The notes beneath the pieces are model-generated. The model was not told the origin of the DNA. It saw only the letters and a program-made list of their open reading frames with translations, and ran no database searches. Below are positions 53,784 through 61,819 of a stretch of 64,000 nucleotides of DNA, piece by piece. Position numbers and translations under genes: made by a program. How positions within the stretch are numbered: the first letter of the stretch is position 1; each line of letters starts with the position of its first letter. Source of the stretch: an uncultured Saprospiraceae bacterium (GTDB taxonomy: Bacteria > Bacteroidota > Bacteroidia > Chitinophagales > Saprospiraceae); contig CALJPQ010000019.1 of the NCBI GenBank assembly GCA_937980645.1, forward strand, positions 1 through 64,000, written 5' to 3'.

Positions 53784-54386
53784 ATGGACGCCCTTTTGCT
53801 CGGAGGTCTGGCCCTCAGCCTCTTTCATGCCCTCATACCCAGCCACTGGCTGCCCGTCGTCGCCATCGGACGCCAGAGCGGCTGGACAGCACAGCAGACC
53901 CTTTGGGTTACCTTCCTGACAGGCCTGTTTCACGTACTGAGTACCGTGCTCATCGGCCTGTTGTTGGCCTTCGTCGGCGGCTGGATGTCGCACCGCGTGG
54001 AAGTCTTCACCCTCTGGATAGCGCCCGCCTTGCTTGTGGCCTTGGGAGCTTTCTATCTTTACCAGCATCACCGCCATCACCACTTCCACCTGCATACGCA
54101 ACAGACGCGCTGGGGGGTTATCGGTACGCTGGCTGCCGCCATGTTCTTTTCGCCTTGCCTGGAGATTGAAGGCTATTTCCTGGCCGCCGGCCAATACGGC
54201 TGGGCCTTTGTGGGCCTGCTTGCCCTGCTTTACGCCGTCGTTACCATAGCCGGCATGCTCATCTGGGTGTGGTTGGCCCTCCACGGCCTGAAACGCTTAG
54301 ACTGGCACGCTTGGGAGCACAACACCGGCCTCATCACCGGCCTGACCCTCATCGCTTCCGGCATTGCCCTGCTCTTTTGGGAATAA
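53784..54386 (+). CDS. membrane protein with His-rich loop, NicO/HupE-like metal transporter candidate
   Basis: This 200-residue membrane protein has about five to six helices. The first helix ends SLFHALIPSHWLPVVAIG, resembling the HAL-PGH motif of NicO/RcnA and HupE/UreJ nickel-cobalt permeases. A cytoplasmic or periplasmic loop, YQHHRHHHFHLHTQQ (about 92-106), is packed with histidine. A role in metal transport is inferred from these two features only. The start at 53784 begins the first helix. It is convergent with mmcQ. Confidence 0.65.
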   Translation: MDALLLGGLALSLFHALIPSHWLPVVAIGRQSGWTAQQTLWVTFLTGLFHVLSTVLIGLLLAFVGGWMSHRVEVFTLWIAPALLVALGAFYLYQHHRHHHFHLHTQQTRWGVIGTLAAAMFFSPCLEIEGYFLAAGQYGWAFVGLLALLYAVVTIAGMLIWVWLALHGLKRLDWHAWEHNTGLITGLTLIASGIALLFWE

Positions 54387-54400
54387 ACCGCTCCCGGTTC

Positions 54401-54760
54401 TCATTTTTCATTTTGAAGAGCCTGCCTTTGCGCACGGCTGAGGGTGCGCACCACCTGCTCGTAGGAGTGGTCTATCAGCGCGCGCAGCAGGGGGGCGCCG
54501 ATGCTGCCCTCGAAGTCCACCGTATTCCAGTGCTTCTTATTCATGTGCCAGCCCGGTTGCACCTCGTCGTAGCGCTCGCGCAATTCCAGCGCATAGGCCG
54601 GCTCGCATTTCAGGTTGACGCTCAGGCGTTCGGCCTGGAGGTCAGTGATGGCAAAAATTTTTCCGGCTACACGGAAGCAGAGCGTCGTTTCATCAAAAGG
54701 GAAATCCTCCGAGGCGCCCGGCTTGCTCAGGCAATAGGTGCGAAATTGCTCGATGTTCAT
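54401..54760 (-). CDS. MmcQ/YjbR family DNA-binding-like protein
   Basis: This 119-residue protein shows MNIEQFRTYCLSKPGASEDFPFDETTLCFRVAGKIFAI and the later GWHMNKKHWNTVDFEG and LIDHSYEQV motifs, a full match to MmcQ/YjbR, a small alpha-beta fold with a CyaY-like topology and a presumed DNA-binding role. The start at 54760 (MNIEQF) fits homologues; a start at 54784 directly follows the upstream stop and adds eight residues. It is co-directional with the DUF3592 gene. Confidence 0.88.
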   Translation of the reverse strand: MNIEQFRTYCLSKPGASEDFPFDETTLCFRVAGKIFAITDLQAERLSVNLKCEPAYALELRERYDEVQPGWHMNKKHWNTVDFEGSIGAPLLRALIDHSYEQVVRTLSRAQRQALQNEK

Positions 54761-54784
54761 AAACAGGGCATGGTGTGTGGCCAT

Positions 54785-55261
54785 CTATTTTCGGGTATCT
54801 TGAAGCGCTCGGCGCATTTTCTCTACGTCTTCTTCTAAAGCGCTAATGTGCGGATTTTCAGTCAGATAAACGATGTGAACTGGTTCGCCGACGTTAACGC
54901 TCAGCCAGAAATCTCCGGTTACATCGGGGGTGTGCCAAAACGTTTGTCCGCCAGCGGCGGTGTAGCGATACGTCAGCCGGTAGCGCTTTCCGCCGCGCGT
55001 GGTGCGAAAGGACTTTTTTTCCTCTACATAGGCAGTACCCACCACGCCCTCCAGCACCAAATGCCGCATTTGAAGGCCGCGCTGCGCCACACGCCAGAGG
55101 TTGTAGCCCACCAACCCCATTAAAACCACCCCAAACAGAACAGCACCCCACTGACGGGCCGAAAGACCTACGACTAAGCTGATAACAACCACCAAAAGCA
55201 GTAACAGAAGCACGGCGCCTCCTAAAACCACAGCAACGACATTAGACATGGTACGCTTCAT
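54785..55261 (-). CDS. DUF3592-type membrane protein
   Basis: This 158-residue protein has two hydrophobic helices near the N-terminus (about 7-32 and 37-56) followed by a beta-rich domain (VLEGVVGTAYVEEKKSFRTTRGGKRYRLTYRY... GEPVHIVYLTENPH). This is the DUF3592 pattern: membrane anchor plus external beta domain. Function is not known. It precedes mmcQ immediately, so they likely share a transcript. An internal ATG at 55249 is an alternative start. Confidence 0.78.
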   Translation of the reverse strand: MKRTMSNVVAVVLGGAVLLLLLLVVVISLVVGLSARQWGAVLFGVVLMGLVGYNLWRVAQRGLQMRHLVLEGVVGTAYVEEKKSFRTTRGGKRYRLTYRYTAAGGQTFWHTPDVTGDFWLSVNVGEPVHIVYLTENPHISALEEDVEKMRRALQDTRK

Positions 55262-55561
55262 TCCGAAAGGATGCAGGTGAATAACTGAGCCTACGCACGG
55301 CTACTTTAAGGCCGAATTTTAAAAAATCGCCGGAGGCGCAGAAGTATTTGCCTCAGCGTTTCTCTGCATCCTCGGCATGTAAAAAAGGAAATTCCAAAGG
55401 CCATTAAGTCAACCCTTCTGAGTCAACTGCAAATGCGATCGCCCGGCTGAAAACGAAACCCCGCGCCGAAGTTCCGTCAAAAGCCCTGATTTTTGGGCAA
55501 AATTTGTGCCCGGTCAAAAGCGTTGCAACAGCAAAAAACCGCACAACTGCCACGTCCACTT
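55262..55561. other. intergenic region with a dispersed repeat
   Basis: This 300-base region separates the divergent DUF3592 gene and the small exported protein. The left half holds the repeat remnant at 55333-55385. A TTTTTG at 55490 and ATTTGTG near 55502 might form a weak promoter for the next gene, but the match is poor. Confidence 0.4.
55333..55385. repeat. dispersed 'CTCTGCG' repeat, copy 1
   Basis: The segment reads GGAGGCGCAGAAGTATTTGC then CTCAGCGTTTCTCTGCATCC and TCGGCATGTAAAAAA. It aligns with the reverse complement of 59411-59468 (CTCAGCGTTTCCCTGCGTTCTCTGCGG). The shared blocks are GGAGG, CTCAGCGTTTC, CTGC and an A run. It is non-coding. Confidence 0.45.
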
Positions 55562-56044
55562 ATGTTTATGATAAAAAAAATCGCTGCTCGCACAGGACTC
55601 GCTCTGCTGTGTAGCCTCGGATCTTGGAGCGCTTCCGCGCAGATGGAACGCACGGTCTATCAAATCTTTGCCGTGGACTCCATCGAAACCGTCGTGATTG
55701 ACATGGTGAACTTCATCTATCCGGAAGTGCATCTGTGGGCCGGCACCAGCATCCTCACAGAAGTGCACGTGCAAGTGTGGGACGCCTCGCCTGAGCGCGT
55801 AGATACGCTCATCAGCAAAGGGCGCTATGCCTTCGAGGCGGAACGCCAGGGTAACACCCTGCGCATCTATTCCAAAACCCGACGGCGCGAACCTATTTAC
55901 ATGTTTCGCGAGGGGCAAAAGAAAGCATGCCTGGAGCAAACCGTCATTAAAGTCTTCGTTCCTGATTTTTACGAAATCAACCCTGCTGAATGGCGCCCCG
56001 ACCAGGTGGACAAACCCAAAACACTCCGGCGAAAGACGCCATAA
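55562..56044 (+). CDS. small exported protein of unknown function
   Basis: This 160-residue protein has a signal peptide (MIKKIAARTGLALLCSLGSWSASAQ). The mature part alternates beta strands: SIETVVIDMVNFIYPEVHLWAG, ILTEVHVQVWDASPERVDTLI and NTLRIYSKTRRR. This recalls DUF2807/DUF4097-like adhesion domains, but the match is weak. One Cys (KKACLEQ) lies near residue 124. The ATG at 55562 is chosen; 55568 is in frame too. It is followed by the FAD oxidoreductase gene 60 bases downstream. Confidence 0.75.
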   Translation: MFMIKKIAARTGLALLCSLGSWSASAQMERTVYQIFAVDSIETVVIDMVNFIYPEVHLWAGTSILTEVHVQVWDASPERVDTLISKGRYAFEAERQGNTLRIYSKTRRREPIYMFREGQKKACLEQTVIKVFVPDFYEINPAEWRPDQVDKPKTLRRKTP

Positions 56045-56104
56045 TACCCCGCTTCGGCCTTTTGGCCGGCCATTCTTTTCCGATAAAAACGGAACACACC
56101 CATC

Positions 56105-57694
56105 ATGGCTACCATCACAGAAATTGCGCTTCCACCCGAAGCGCGCCACGACGCCGGACAGCTGCGGCAAAAGGCCGCCGAAGTGCTGGGCTGTCTGCCC
56201 GAACACATTGAGCACGTAGAGGTACTGCGTGCATCGCTGGACGCACGCGGACGCGAGCCCTTGTATCGCCTGCGCGTAGAGGTCTATCGGGCGGGCGAGC
56301 GCTTCACCCCAGAGCCAGCCGTGCTCGCCGGCTTTCGCCCCCTGAGCACTGCGGCACCCACCGTGCTCATTATCGGCGCCGGCCCAGCGGGCTACTTTGC
56401 CGCCTTAGAGCTTCTCGGGCGCGGCATCCGGCCCATCGTGCTCGAGCGCGGCAAAGATGCTCGTGCACGGCGGCGCGACCTGCGGGCCATCCAGCAGCTC
56501 GGCATCGTCAACCCGCATTCTAACTACTGCTTTGGCGAGGGCGGCGCAGGCACGTACTCCGACGGCAAACTCTACACCCGCTCGGTGAAGCGCGGCGATT
56601 GGCGCAAAGTGTTGCGTCTGCTGGTCGAACACGGCGCCAAGAGCGATATCCTCGTCGAGGCACACCCGCACATCGGCTCCAACAAACTGCCGGGCGTGGT
56701 GCAAAACCTGCGCGCCACCATCGAGTACTACGGCGGCGAGGTGCACTTCGGCCAATGGATGACCGACCTGCTGCTCCGCGACGGGCGAGCCGCGGGCGTC
56801 GTTACGCAAGAGATCACAGACACAGGCCTGGGTGCCACCCGCGAATGGCTGGCCGCCGCCGTCGTGCTGGCCACCGGCCATTCGGCGCGCGATGTGTACC
56901 AGCTGCTCCACGAGCGCGGCCTGCGTATCGAGGCCAAACCCTTTGCCTTAGGCGTGCGCGTAGAGCACCCCCAGGCGCTGGTGGATGCCGTGCAGTACCA
57001 CCGCTCCGAACGCGGCGAGCATCTGCCGGCAGCCAGCTACAGCCTGACGTGCCAGGTGCGCCAGCGCGGCGTGTTCTCTTTCTGCATGTGCCCGGGTGGC
57101 CTTATCGTGCCGGCGGCTACCGCCCCGGGCGAAATTGTTACCAACGGCATGAGCATGAGCCGCCGCGACTCACCCTTCGCCAACTCGGGCGTCGTAACCG
57201 CCGTAGAGCACGCCGACACCAAGCCGTGGCACCACTACGGCGTCTTTGCCCACATGGCCTTCCAGGCCGAAGTCGAACGCCGCATGTTCGATGCCGGCGA
57301 CGGCAGCCAGCGCGCCCCAGCCTTGCGCCTGACCGACTTTGTAGCCGGGCGCCTCTCTGCCGACCTGCCCGCGTCGTCTTATATTCCTGGGCTGTTTGCG
57401 GCGCCCCTGTACGAGCTGCTGCCCACCTTCATCTACCAGCGCCTGCGCGAGGGGCTGAAGCAGTTTGGGCGCCTTTTTCGCGGCTACCTGACATCCGAAG
57501 CTGTTGTGGTAGCCACCGAAAGCCGCACCAGTGCACCCATCCGTATCCCGCGCGATGCGCAGACGCTGATGCACCCAGACGCTCCTTTCCTCTACCCCTG
57601 CGGCGAGGGGGCCGGCTACGCCGGCGGCATTCTCTCAGCCGCCATGGATGGCCAACGGGTGGCGCAGGCCATCGCCGCCACACTCAAGGGCTAA
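56105..57694 (+). CDS. FAD-dependent oxidoreductase (COG2509-type NAD(P)/FAD dehydrogenase)
   Basis: This 529-residue flavoprotein has an N-terminal domain of about 80 residues, then the FAD-binding VLIIGAGPAGYFAALELLGRGIRPIVLERG (about 87-116), SNYCFGEGGAGTYSDGKLYTR (the family signature), and C-terminal YPCGEGAGYAGGILSAAMDG. It matches the uncharacterised dehydrogenase family COG2509. Substrate is unknown; conserved cysteines (FCMCPGG) lie mid-protein. It overlaps the convergent NUDIX gene by four bases. Confidence 0.92.
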   Translation: MATITEIALPPEARHDAGQLRQKAAEVLGCLPEHIEHVEVLRASLDARGREPLYRLRVEVYRAGERFTPEPAVLAGFRPLSTAAPTVLIIGAGPAGYFAALELLGRGIRPIVLERGKDARARRRDLRAIQQLGIVNPHSNYCFGEGGAGTYSDGKLYTRSVKRGDWRKVLRLLVEHGAKSDILVEAHPHIGSNKLPGVVQNLRATIEYYGGEVHFGQWMTDLLLRDGRAAGVVTQEITDTGLGATREWLAAAVVLATGHSARDVYQLLHERGLRIEAKPFALGVRVEHPQALVDAVQYHRSERGEHLPAASYSLTCQVRQRGVFSFCMCPGGLIVPAATAPGEIVTNGMSMSRRDSPFANSGVVTAVEHADTKPWHHYGVFAHMAFQAEVERRMFDAGDGSQRAPALRLTDFVAGRLSADLPASSYIPGLFAAPLYELLPTFIYQRLREGLKQFGRLFRGYLTSEAVVVATESRTSAPIRIPRDAQTLMHPDAPFLYPCGEGAGYAGGILSAAMDGQRVAQAIAATLKG

Positions 57695-58116
57695 AGAGGC
57701 CCAGCCAGCAAGCGCTCGCGCAGTGTTGTGGGGTACAACACTACCTCCTGGCGCAACAGCTTCGGTATCGGCATCCATACGCCCGTGCGCAGGTTCCCGT
57801 TGTCGGTTATGGCCACCCTGTCGTGGGCAAACAGCCGCTCGCCCACCGGCCTGGCCCGAAAGAGAAACACAATCTCATGGTGTTGTCGCTCGCCATAGTG
57901 GAACAGGTTTTCAAAAATCTCGAGCAGTTGCACGTTTTCCAGTTCAGTGTCGAGCTCTTCGCGCATCTCGCGGCGCACGGCCTCTTCGGCACGCTCGCCG
58001 TGCTCGATGCCGCCGCCGGGCGGGCGATAGTAGGTGTACTGCTCGAACTCGTGCCAGAATTCTTGCAGTAAGAGACGGTCGTTGTGCTGCAGCAGGCAAA
58101 GGGCAACGGCGCGCAT
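57691..58116 (-). CDS. NUDIX hydrolase
   Basis: This 141-residue protein has an intact Nudix box, GGGIEHGERAEEAVRREMREE (residues 34-54), with the REEL Mg-binding pattern (MREELDTE). Flanking strands (RAVALCLLQHNDRLLLQEF, IVFLFRARPV) fit a MutT-like fold. It hydrolyses nucleoside diphosphate derivatives; substrate is unknown. Ends overlap the FAD oxidoreductase gene by four bases. The start is the ATG at 58116. Confidence 0.9.
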   Translation of the reverse strand: MRAVALCLLQHNDRLLLQEFWHEFEQYTYYRPPGGGIEHGERAEEAVRREMREELDTELENVQLLEIFENLFHYGERQHHEIVFLFRARPVGERLFAHDRVAITDNGNLRTGVWMPIPKLLRQEVVLYPTTLRERLLAGPL

Positions 58117-58220
58117 GGGTCAGAGGGTGTAAATGGGAGGAGATACAATGAGCGGAGCGTCTGTGATTGTGCTATGGGCTTTGTCCCTTTCAAACCAAAA
58201 GGCTGGTACTGAAGTTCGCA

Positions 58221-59111
58221 TTAGGGGCGTAGCAGGCGATAGTTTCGGTATTCGCCGGGTCGCCAGCCGGTGTGTTGTTCTATCCAGCGGGAGAGGCGGT
58301 CTTTCCACGACCATCGGGCGCGGGTAGGGTCGGCGTCGAAGTGCCAGTTGAGTGCCCGGATGCGCGGCTGCATGACGGCCGGGTGCGTACCTTCGAAGCG
58401 CTCCAGCGGCTCCGTTCCGTCGTAGGTATAGAAGGAGGCATCGCCGGCGCGCTGCTGTGCCACAGCGTCGGGATGCCACCAGCGGTGGAAATGGCGCTGC
58501 TTTCGCTGCTGGGCATCGGGCGGTTTCACCCAACCGTAGTGATAAATCCAGGCGTCGAGCAGGCGTACGCGCAGCTTGCGGCCGTTGAGGCGGAAGCCTT
58601 GCGCGTCGCCCCAAGAGCGGATGCGCCGGTCGTTGCGCACGATGCGCACCTCGCGCCGGTACCAGCGGCGGCTGGCGCCGATGTAGTCGTAGGAGCCATA
58701 GAAATGCCGATACCGAAAAAGCAGCCCTTCCGTTTGTGGGTCGTGCCACCAGTGTTGCATGGCCGCCCGAATGGCGGGCAGGTCGTCTTCGTGCACGCAT
58801 TCATCGGCCTGGATGTAGAAACACCAGTCGTATTCGGGCGGTATGGCGTCGAACGCCTTGTTGGTTTCTTCGGCCAGCACGCGCCCGCCGGTGCGCAGGG
58901 TTTCGTCCCAAACGGTCTCCACGATGTGCAGGCGCGGGTCGTCTAGGCTGCGCACCAAATCGAGCGTCGCATCCTCCGAGCGCCCAACGGCTACGGCGAA
59001 ATAGTCGCACACGGGCAGGATGGAGCGGATGGCCTCCAGCACAGGGTAATCGTACAGCAGGGCATTGCGTACAAAGGTGAAGCCGGCGACGCGAGGTGTT
59101 TCGTTTGTCAT
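58221..59111 (-). CDS. family 2-like glycosyltransferase
   Basis: This 296-residue protein begins RVAGFTFVRNALLYDYPVLE and has DDPRLHIVETVWDE, EYDWCFYIQADECVHEDDL (the DxD-like metal site) and the charged GSYDYIGASRRWYRREVRI segment. It resembles GT2-type glycosyltransferases in the glycan-modifying group. Acceptor unknown. The start at 59111 is chosen because the longer open frame runs into repeat DNA upstream. GTCCTTTG lies about ten bases upstream of the start on the minus strand. Confidence 0.85.
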   Translation of the reverse strand: MTNETPRVAGFTFVRNALLYDYPVLEAIRSILPVCDYFAVAVGRSEDATLDLVRSLDDPRLHIVETVWDETLRTGGRVLAEETNKAFDAIPPEYDWCFYIQADECVHEDDLPAIRAAMQHWWHDPQTEGLLFRYRHFYGSYDYIGASRRWYRREVRIVRNDRRIRSWGDAQGFRLNGRKLRVRLLDAWIYHYGWVKPPDAQQRKQRHFHRWWHPDAVAQQRAGDASFYTYDGTEPLERFEGTHPAVMQPRIRALNWHFDADPTRARWSWKDRLSRWIEQHTGWRPGEYRNYRLLRP

Positions 59112-59206
59112 CGGGTGCAAAGGACGCAACCACCTGCGCAAGTTTGTACGGTGATAGACGGAAATTTCCTCCCGTTTACGGTGCCATTCCAATCTGTTTT
59201 TGAACA

Positions 59207-59342
59207 CTGATCTTATGCAGGCAGGACAAAATACCATCGTCCTCAGGCTATAGGAGCGCTCCGAATGCACGAAGGAAAAACGAATAATTCGTGCATTCGT
59301 GAGAGTCCAGAGGCGACACCTTCCTGTGGGAGTTGTCGCCTC
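59207..59342 (-). repeat. dispersed intergenic repeat family 1, copy C
   Basis: This is the longest copy of family 1, inverted relative to 4900-4995. It contains two perfect inverted repeats of its own: CGAATGCACGAA 59262-59273 with TTCGTGCATTCG 59288-59299, and GAGGCGACA 59310-59318 with TGTCGCCTC 59334-59342. The rest matches copy A (GCCTGAGGACGATGG, TAAGAT). Confidence 0.6.
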
Positions 59343-59410
59343 AAATTCGTGGCTACTTTTTAATTGGTAAGGCGCACGGTTGAGCCGCCCACAGGCTCCG
59401 GGATTTTTTT

Positions 59411-59468
59411 TCACCGCAGAGAACGCAGGGAAACGCTGAGAGAAGCACCTCCGCGGCCCTCTGCGGTT
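59411..59468. repeat. dispersed 'CTCTGCG' repeat, copy 2, palindromic
   Basis: ACCGCAGAG at 59413-59421 pairs perfectly with CTCTGCGGT at 59459-59467, with T runs on both outer sides. It aligns with the remnant at 55333-55385. In the plus direction the second arm is followed by TTTTT, so it could terminate transcription. Confidence 0.5.
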
Positions 59469-59632
59469 TTTGACCTTTGCCTCACAGCAGCCTTGCGTAA
59501 GGTCAGTTAAGTATTGTTTTTGCTTGCCCGAAGGCTGTTTTTGGTGACCTTTGTTCCTAGAATAAACGCTGAACTTTGCAAACCATCGGGTGGCGCACTT
59601 CGTTCATTCTTTTTTCAAACCTTTTTATCGCT

Positions 59633-60550
59633 ATGAACACACTTCGACCATTCCCTGCGCGCCTTACAGTGTTTTTATGGTTCCTCTTCGGCAGCGCCGC
59701 TGCCCTGTTTGCCCAAAACGATGACCTGCTGTCGTTGCTAGAAGAGGAGACTGAGGTGGAATACGCCACAGCCAGTTTCAAAACGACGCGCGTCGTCAAC
59801 GGCCATTCCATCGAAAATACCGGTGCTGGTGTGCTGGATTTCAAAATCTCGCACCGCTTTTCGCCCATCAACCAGGGCCTATACGACATCTTTGGCCTTG
59901 ACGGAGCCACTATCCGCATTGGGCTGGACTACGGCATCACCGACCGCTTGATGATAGGGCTGGGGCGCAGCAGCAAGGAGAAAATCTACGATGGCTTCAT
60001 AAAGTACAAAATCCTGTGGCAGTCCACCGGTAAGCGCAGTATGCCCATCAGTTTATCGGCATTGGCTGATGCCCAAATCAAAACCGTGCGTTTTCCAGAC
60101 CCGGATCGGACGAATTACTTTTCGTCGCGGCTATACTACACCTTTCAGGTGTTGCTGGCGCGCAAGTTCAACGACTACCTGACGCTGCAGCTGATGCCCA
60201 CACTGGTACACCGCAACCTGGTGGAGACGCGGGCCGAAAAGAACGATGTGTACTCGCTAGGTGTGGCGGGCCGCATCCGGCTGACACGCCGCGTTACGCT
60301 CAACGCCGAGTATTATTACGTGTTGCCCAATCAGTTGGCCTCGCAATACGTCAATGTGTTATCTATCGGCTTCGACATCGAAACGGGCGGGCACGTGTTC
60401 CAGCTGCATTTCACCAACTCGGCAGACATGACGTACAAGGGCTTCATCACAGAGACGACCGACCGATGGTTTGGCAGCCCCAGCGGTATCCGCTTTGGGT
60501 TCAACATTTCGCGCGTGTTTACGGTGGTCAAGCCGCCGGAGTTTCGCTAA
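59633..60550 (+). CDS. DUF5777 outer-membrane beta-barrel-like protein
   Basis: This 305-residue protein has a signal peptide (FPARLTVFLWFLFGSAAALFAQ) and the DUF5777 pattern: YATASFKTTRVVNGHSIENTGAGVLDFKISHRFS, then alternating strands such as RLMIGLGRSSKEKIYDGFIKYKIL to the C-terminal phenylalanine-rich barrel end (FGFNISRVF). It is predicted to form an outer-membrane barrel of unknown function. The ATG at 59633 begins the signal. Confidence 0.9.
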   Translation: MNTLRPFPARLTVFLWFLFGSAAALFAQNDDLLSLLEEETEVEYATASFKTTRVVNGHSIENTGAGVLDFKISHRFSPINQGLYDIFGLDGATIRIGLDYGITDRLMIGLGRSSKEKIYDGFIKYKILWQSTGKRSMPISLSALADAQIKTVRFPDPDRTNYFSSRLYYTFQVLLARKFNDYLTLQLMPTLVHRNLVETRAEKNDVYSLGVAGRIRLTRRVTLNAEYYYVLPNQLASQYVNVLSIGFDIETGGHVFQLHFTNSADMTYKGFITETTDRWFGSPSGIRFGFNISRVFTVVKPPEFR

Positions 60551-60556
60551 GTGCGC

Positions 60557-61579
60557 TCAGCGACAGGCAGGCTCTAAAAGCGTGAGTGTAATAGCGTCGG
60601 CGTCTAGTTCGGCGCGAATGCCGTAGGGGAGCGTGGCCTGGTTGTTCATGTGGCCAAACGGCAGGCCATAAGCGATGGGCATGTCCAGATTGCCCAGGCA
60701 CAGGCGTAGCGTTTCGGCTAAGGAGAACGAGAAGTCGCCGTTTTTGGGCGCACAGTCTATGAACGTGCCCAGTGCGATGCCGGCGGCTTTGCGCAGGTCA
60801 GTGGTTTGGAGCAGTTGCGTCAGCATGCGGTCAATGCGATAGGGTTGCTCACCGACGTCTTCAATAAAGGCGATTCTACCTCGGAAGGAGGGCTGGAAAG
60901 GAGTGCCCACGAGGGCGGCCAGCAGCGTGAGGTTGCCGCCAACGAGGGGGCCGCTGGCTTTGCCGGGTCGTATGGTCATGGGTGCCGGATCGGTAGCCAC
61001 AGGTGAAGCGCTCAGGGTGTACGGCACCTGCGGGTCGGTGAGGACGGCTTGCAGGTGTTGCAACGTGTCTGGCGGCAGCTCTGCCGAGGCACCCGGCGCA
61101 TGGAAGGTAATGAGACCAGTGCGCTGCCCGATGGCTAAATGCAGAGCCGTAATGTCGCTGTACCCGATGAAAGGCTTAGGGTTACGGGCGATGAGGCGGA
61201 GGTCCATCCGCGGCAGCAGGCGTGTGGCGCCATAGCCGCCTCGTGCGCACCAAATGGCGTCCACCTCCGGGTCGGCAAAGGCCCAGTGCAGGTCTTGGAG
61301 CCGCTCCGCGTCGTCGCCGGCCAGATAGCCCGTGCGGCGGCGCAGTGCCGCACCTTCGCGCACGCGATAACCCAGATCAGCCAAGTTACTCAGGGCTTTT
61401 TGCAACTTTTCCTCCGAAAGTGGCCCTGCCGGGGCAATAAGCGCCACCATAGCCCCCGGCCGCAAACGGGCTGGCCGATGATGCGGGCGCTTCAGCGACG
61501 ATGTCCAACTACGTCCCCCCGCCAGCCAGAAGCCGGCAGCACCTAAAAGCGTTTTCTCCATGAAATAACGGCGTGTCAT
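60557..61579 (-). CDS. LD-carboxypeptidase (S66 family), possibly Tat-exported
   Basis: This 340-residue enzyme trims tetrapeptides from recycled or mature peptidoglycan. The catalytic set is visible: Ser141 in FIGYSDITALHLAI, Glu240 in AFIEDVGEQPYRIDRML, His310 in FGHMNNQATLPYG. The N-terminus MTRRYFMEKTLLGAAGF resembles a twin-arginine signal (RRYFMEK), suggesting export. The length is typical (300-330). The start is the ATG at 61579. It is divergent or unlinked to the DUF5777 gene, whose end is six bases away (convergent). Confidence 0.9.
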   Translation of the reverse strand: MTRRYFMEKTLLGAAGFWLAGGRSWTSSLKRPHHRPARLRPGAMVALIAPAGPLSEEKLQKALSNLADLGYRVREGAALRRRTGYLAGDDAERLQDLHWAFADPEVDAIWCARGGYGATRLLPRMDLRLIARNPKPFIGYSDITALHLAIGQRTGLITFHAPGASAELPPDTLQHLQAVLTDPQVPYTLSASPVATDPAPMTIRPGKASGPLVGGNLTLLAALVGTPFQPSFRGRIAFIEDVGEQPYRIDRMLTQLLQTTDLRKAAGIALGTFIDCAPKNGDFSFSLAETLRLCLGNLDMPIAYGLPFGHMNNQATLPYGIRAELDADAITLTLLEPACR

Positions 61580-61772
61580 GGTAAGCCACTCCTCCTTGTG
61601 GCGTTGACAAAAACAATATCAGGGCAAATATGAGGGGATGAAGAAAAAAAGAGCCGAAGTGAATGTGGGTTTGCCATCCGTTTTTGAGGTTACAGCCAAT
61701 TCAGCAACGAAATACGAAAAAGTAAAGAGGCTAAACATCTCTGGCGCTACCGTGGCAGTTCTCGTTAGAAGC

Positions 61773-61803
61773 AGGCGCTCTAAAGGGCAAAAAAAGAGCG
61801 CCT
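61773..61803. terminator. hairpin between divergent units
   Basis: AGGCGCTCT at 61773-61781 pairs perfectly with AGAGCGCCT at 61795-61803 with an A-rich loop. It lies 17 bases after the end of prmC and could act as a weak terminator; the U tract on the minus strand is poor. Confidence 0.4.
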
Positions 61804-61819
61804 CCCTTTTCCACCTACC

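Larger units (their letters stand above)
59112..59632. other. long intergenic region with two dispersed repeats
   Basis: This 521-base region separates the divergent glycosyltransferase and DUF5777 genes. It contains repeat family 1 copy C (59207-59342) and the CTCTGCG repeat (59411-59468). The rest shows no gene. A GACCTTTG box at 59547-59554 lies about 80 bases before the DUF5777 start and may be its promoter. Confidence 0.5.

Noticed and set aside
56599..58071. 490-residue plus-strand open frame
   Set aside because: It lies in another frame over the FAD oxidoreductase and NUDIX genes and its product is an arginine-rich shadow without motifs.
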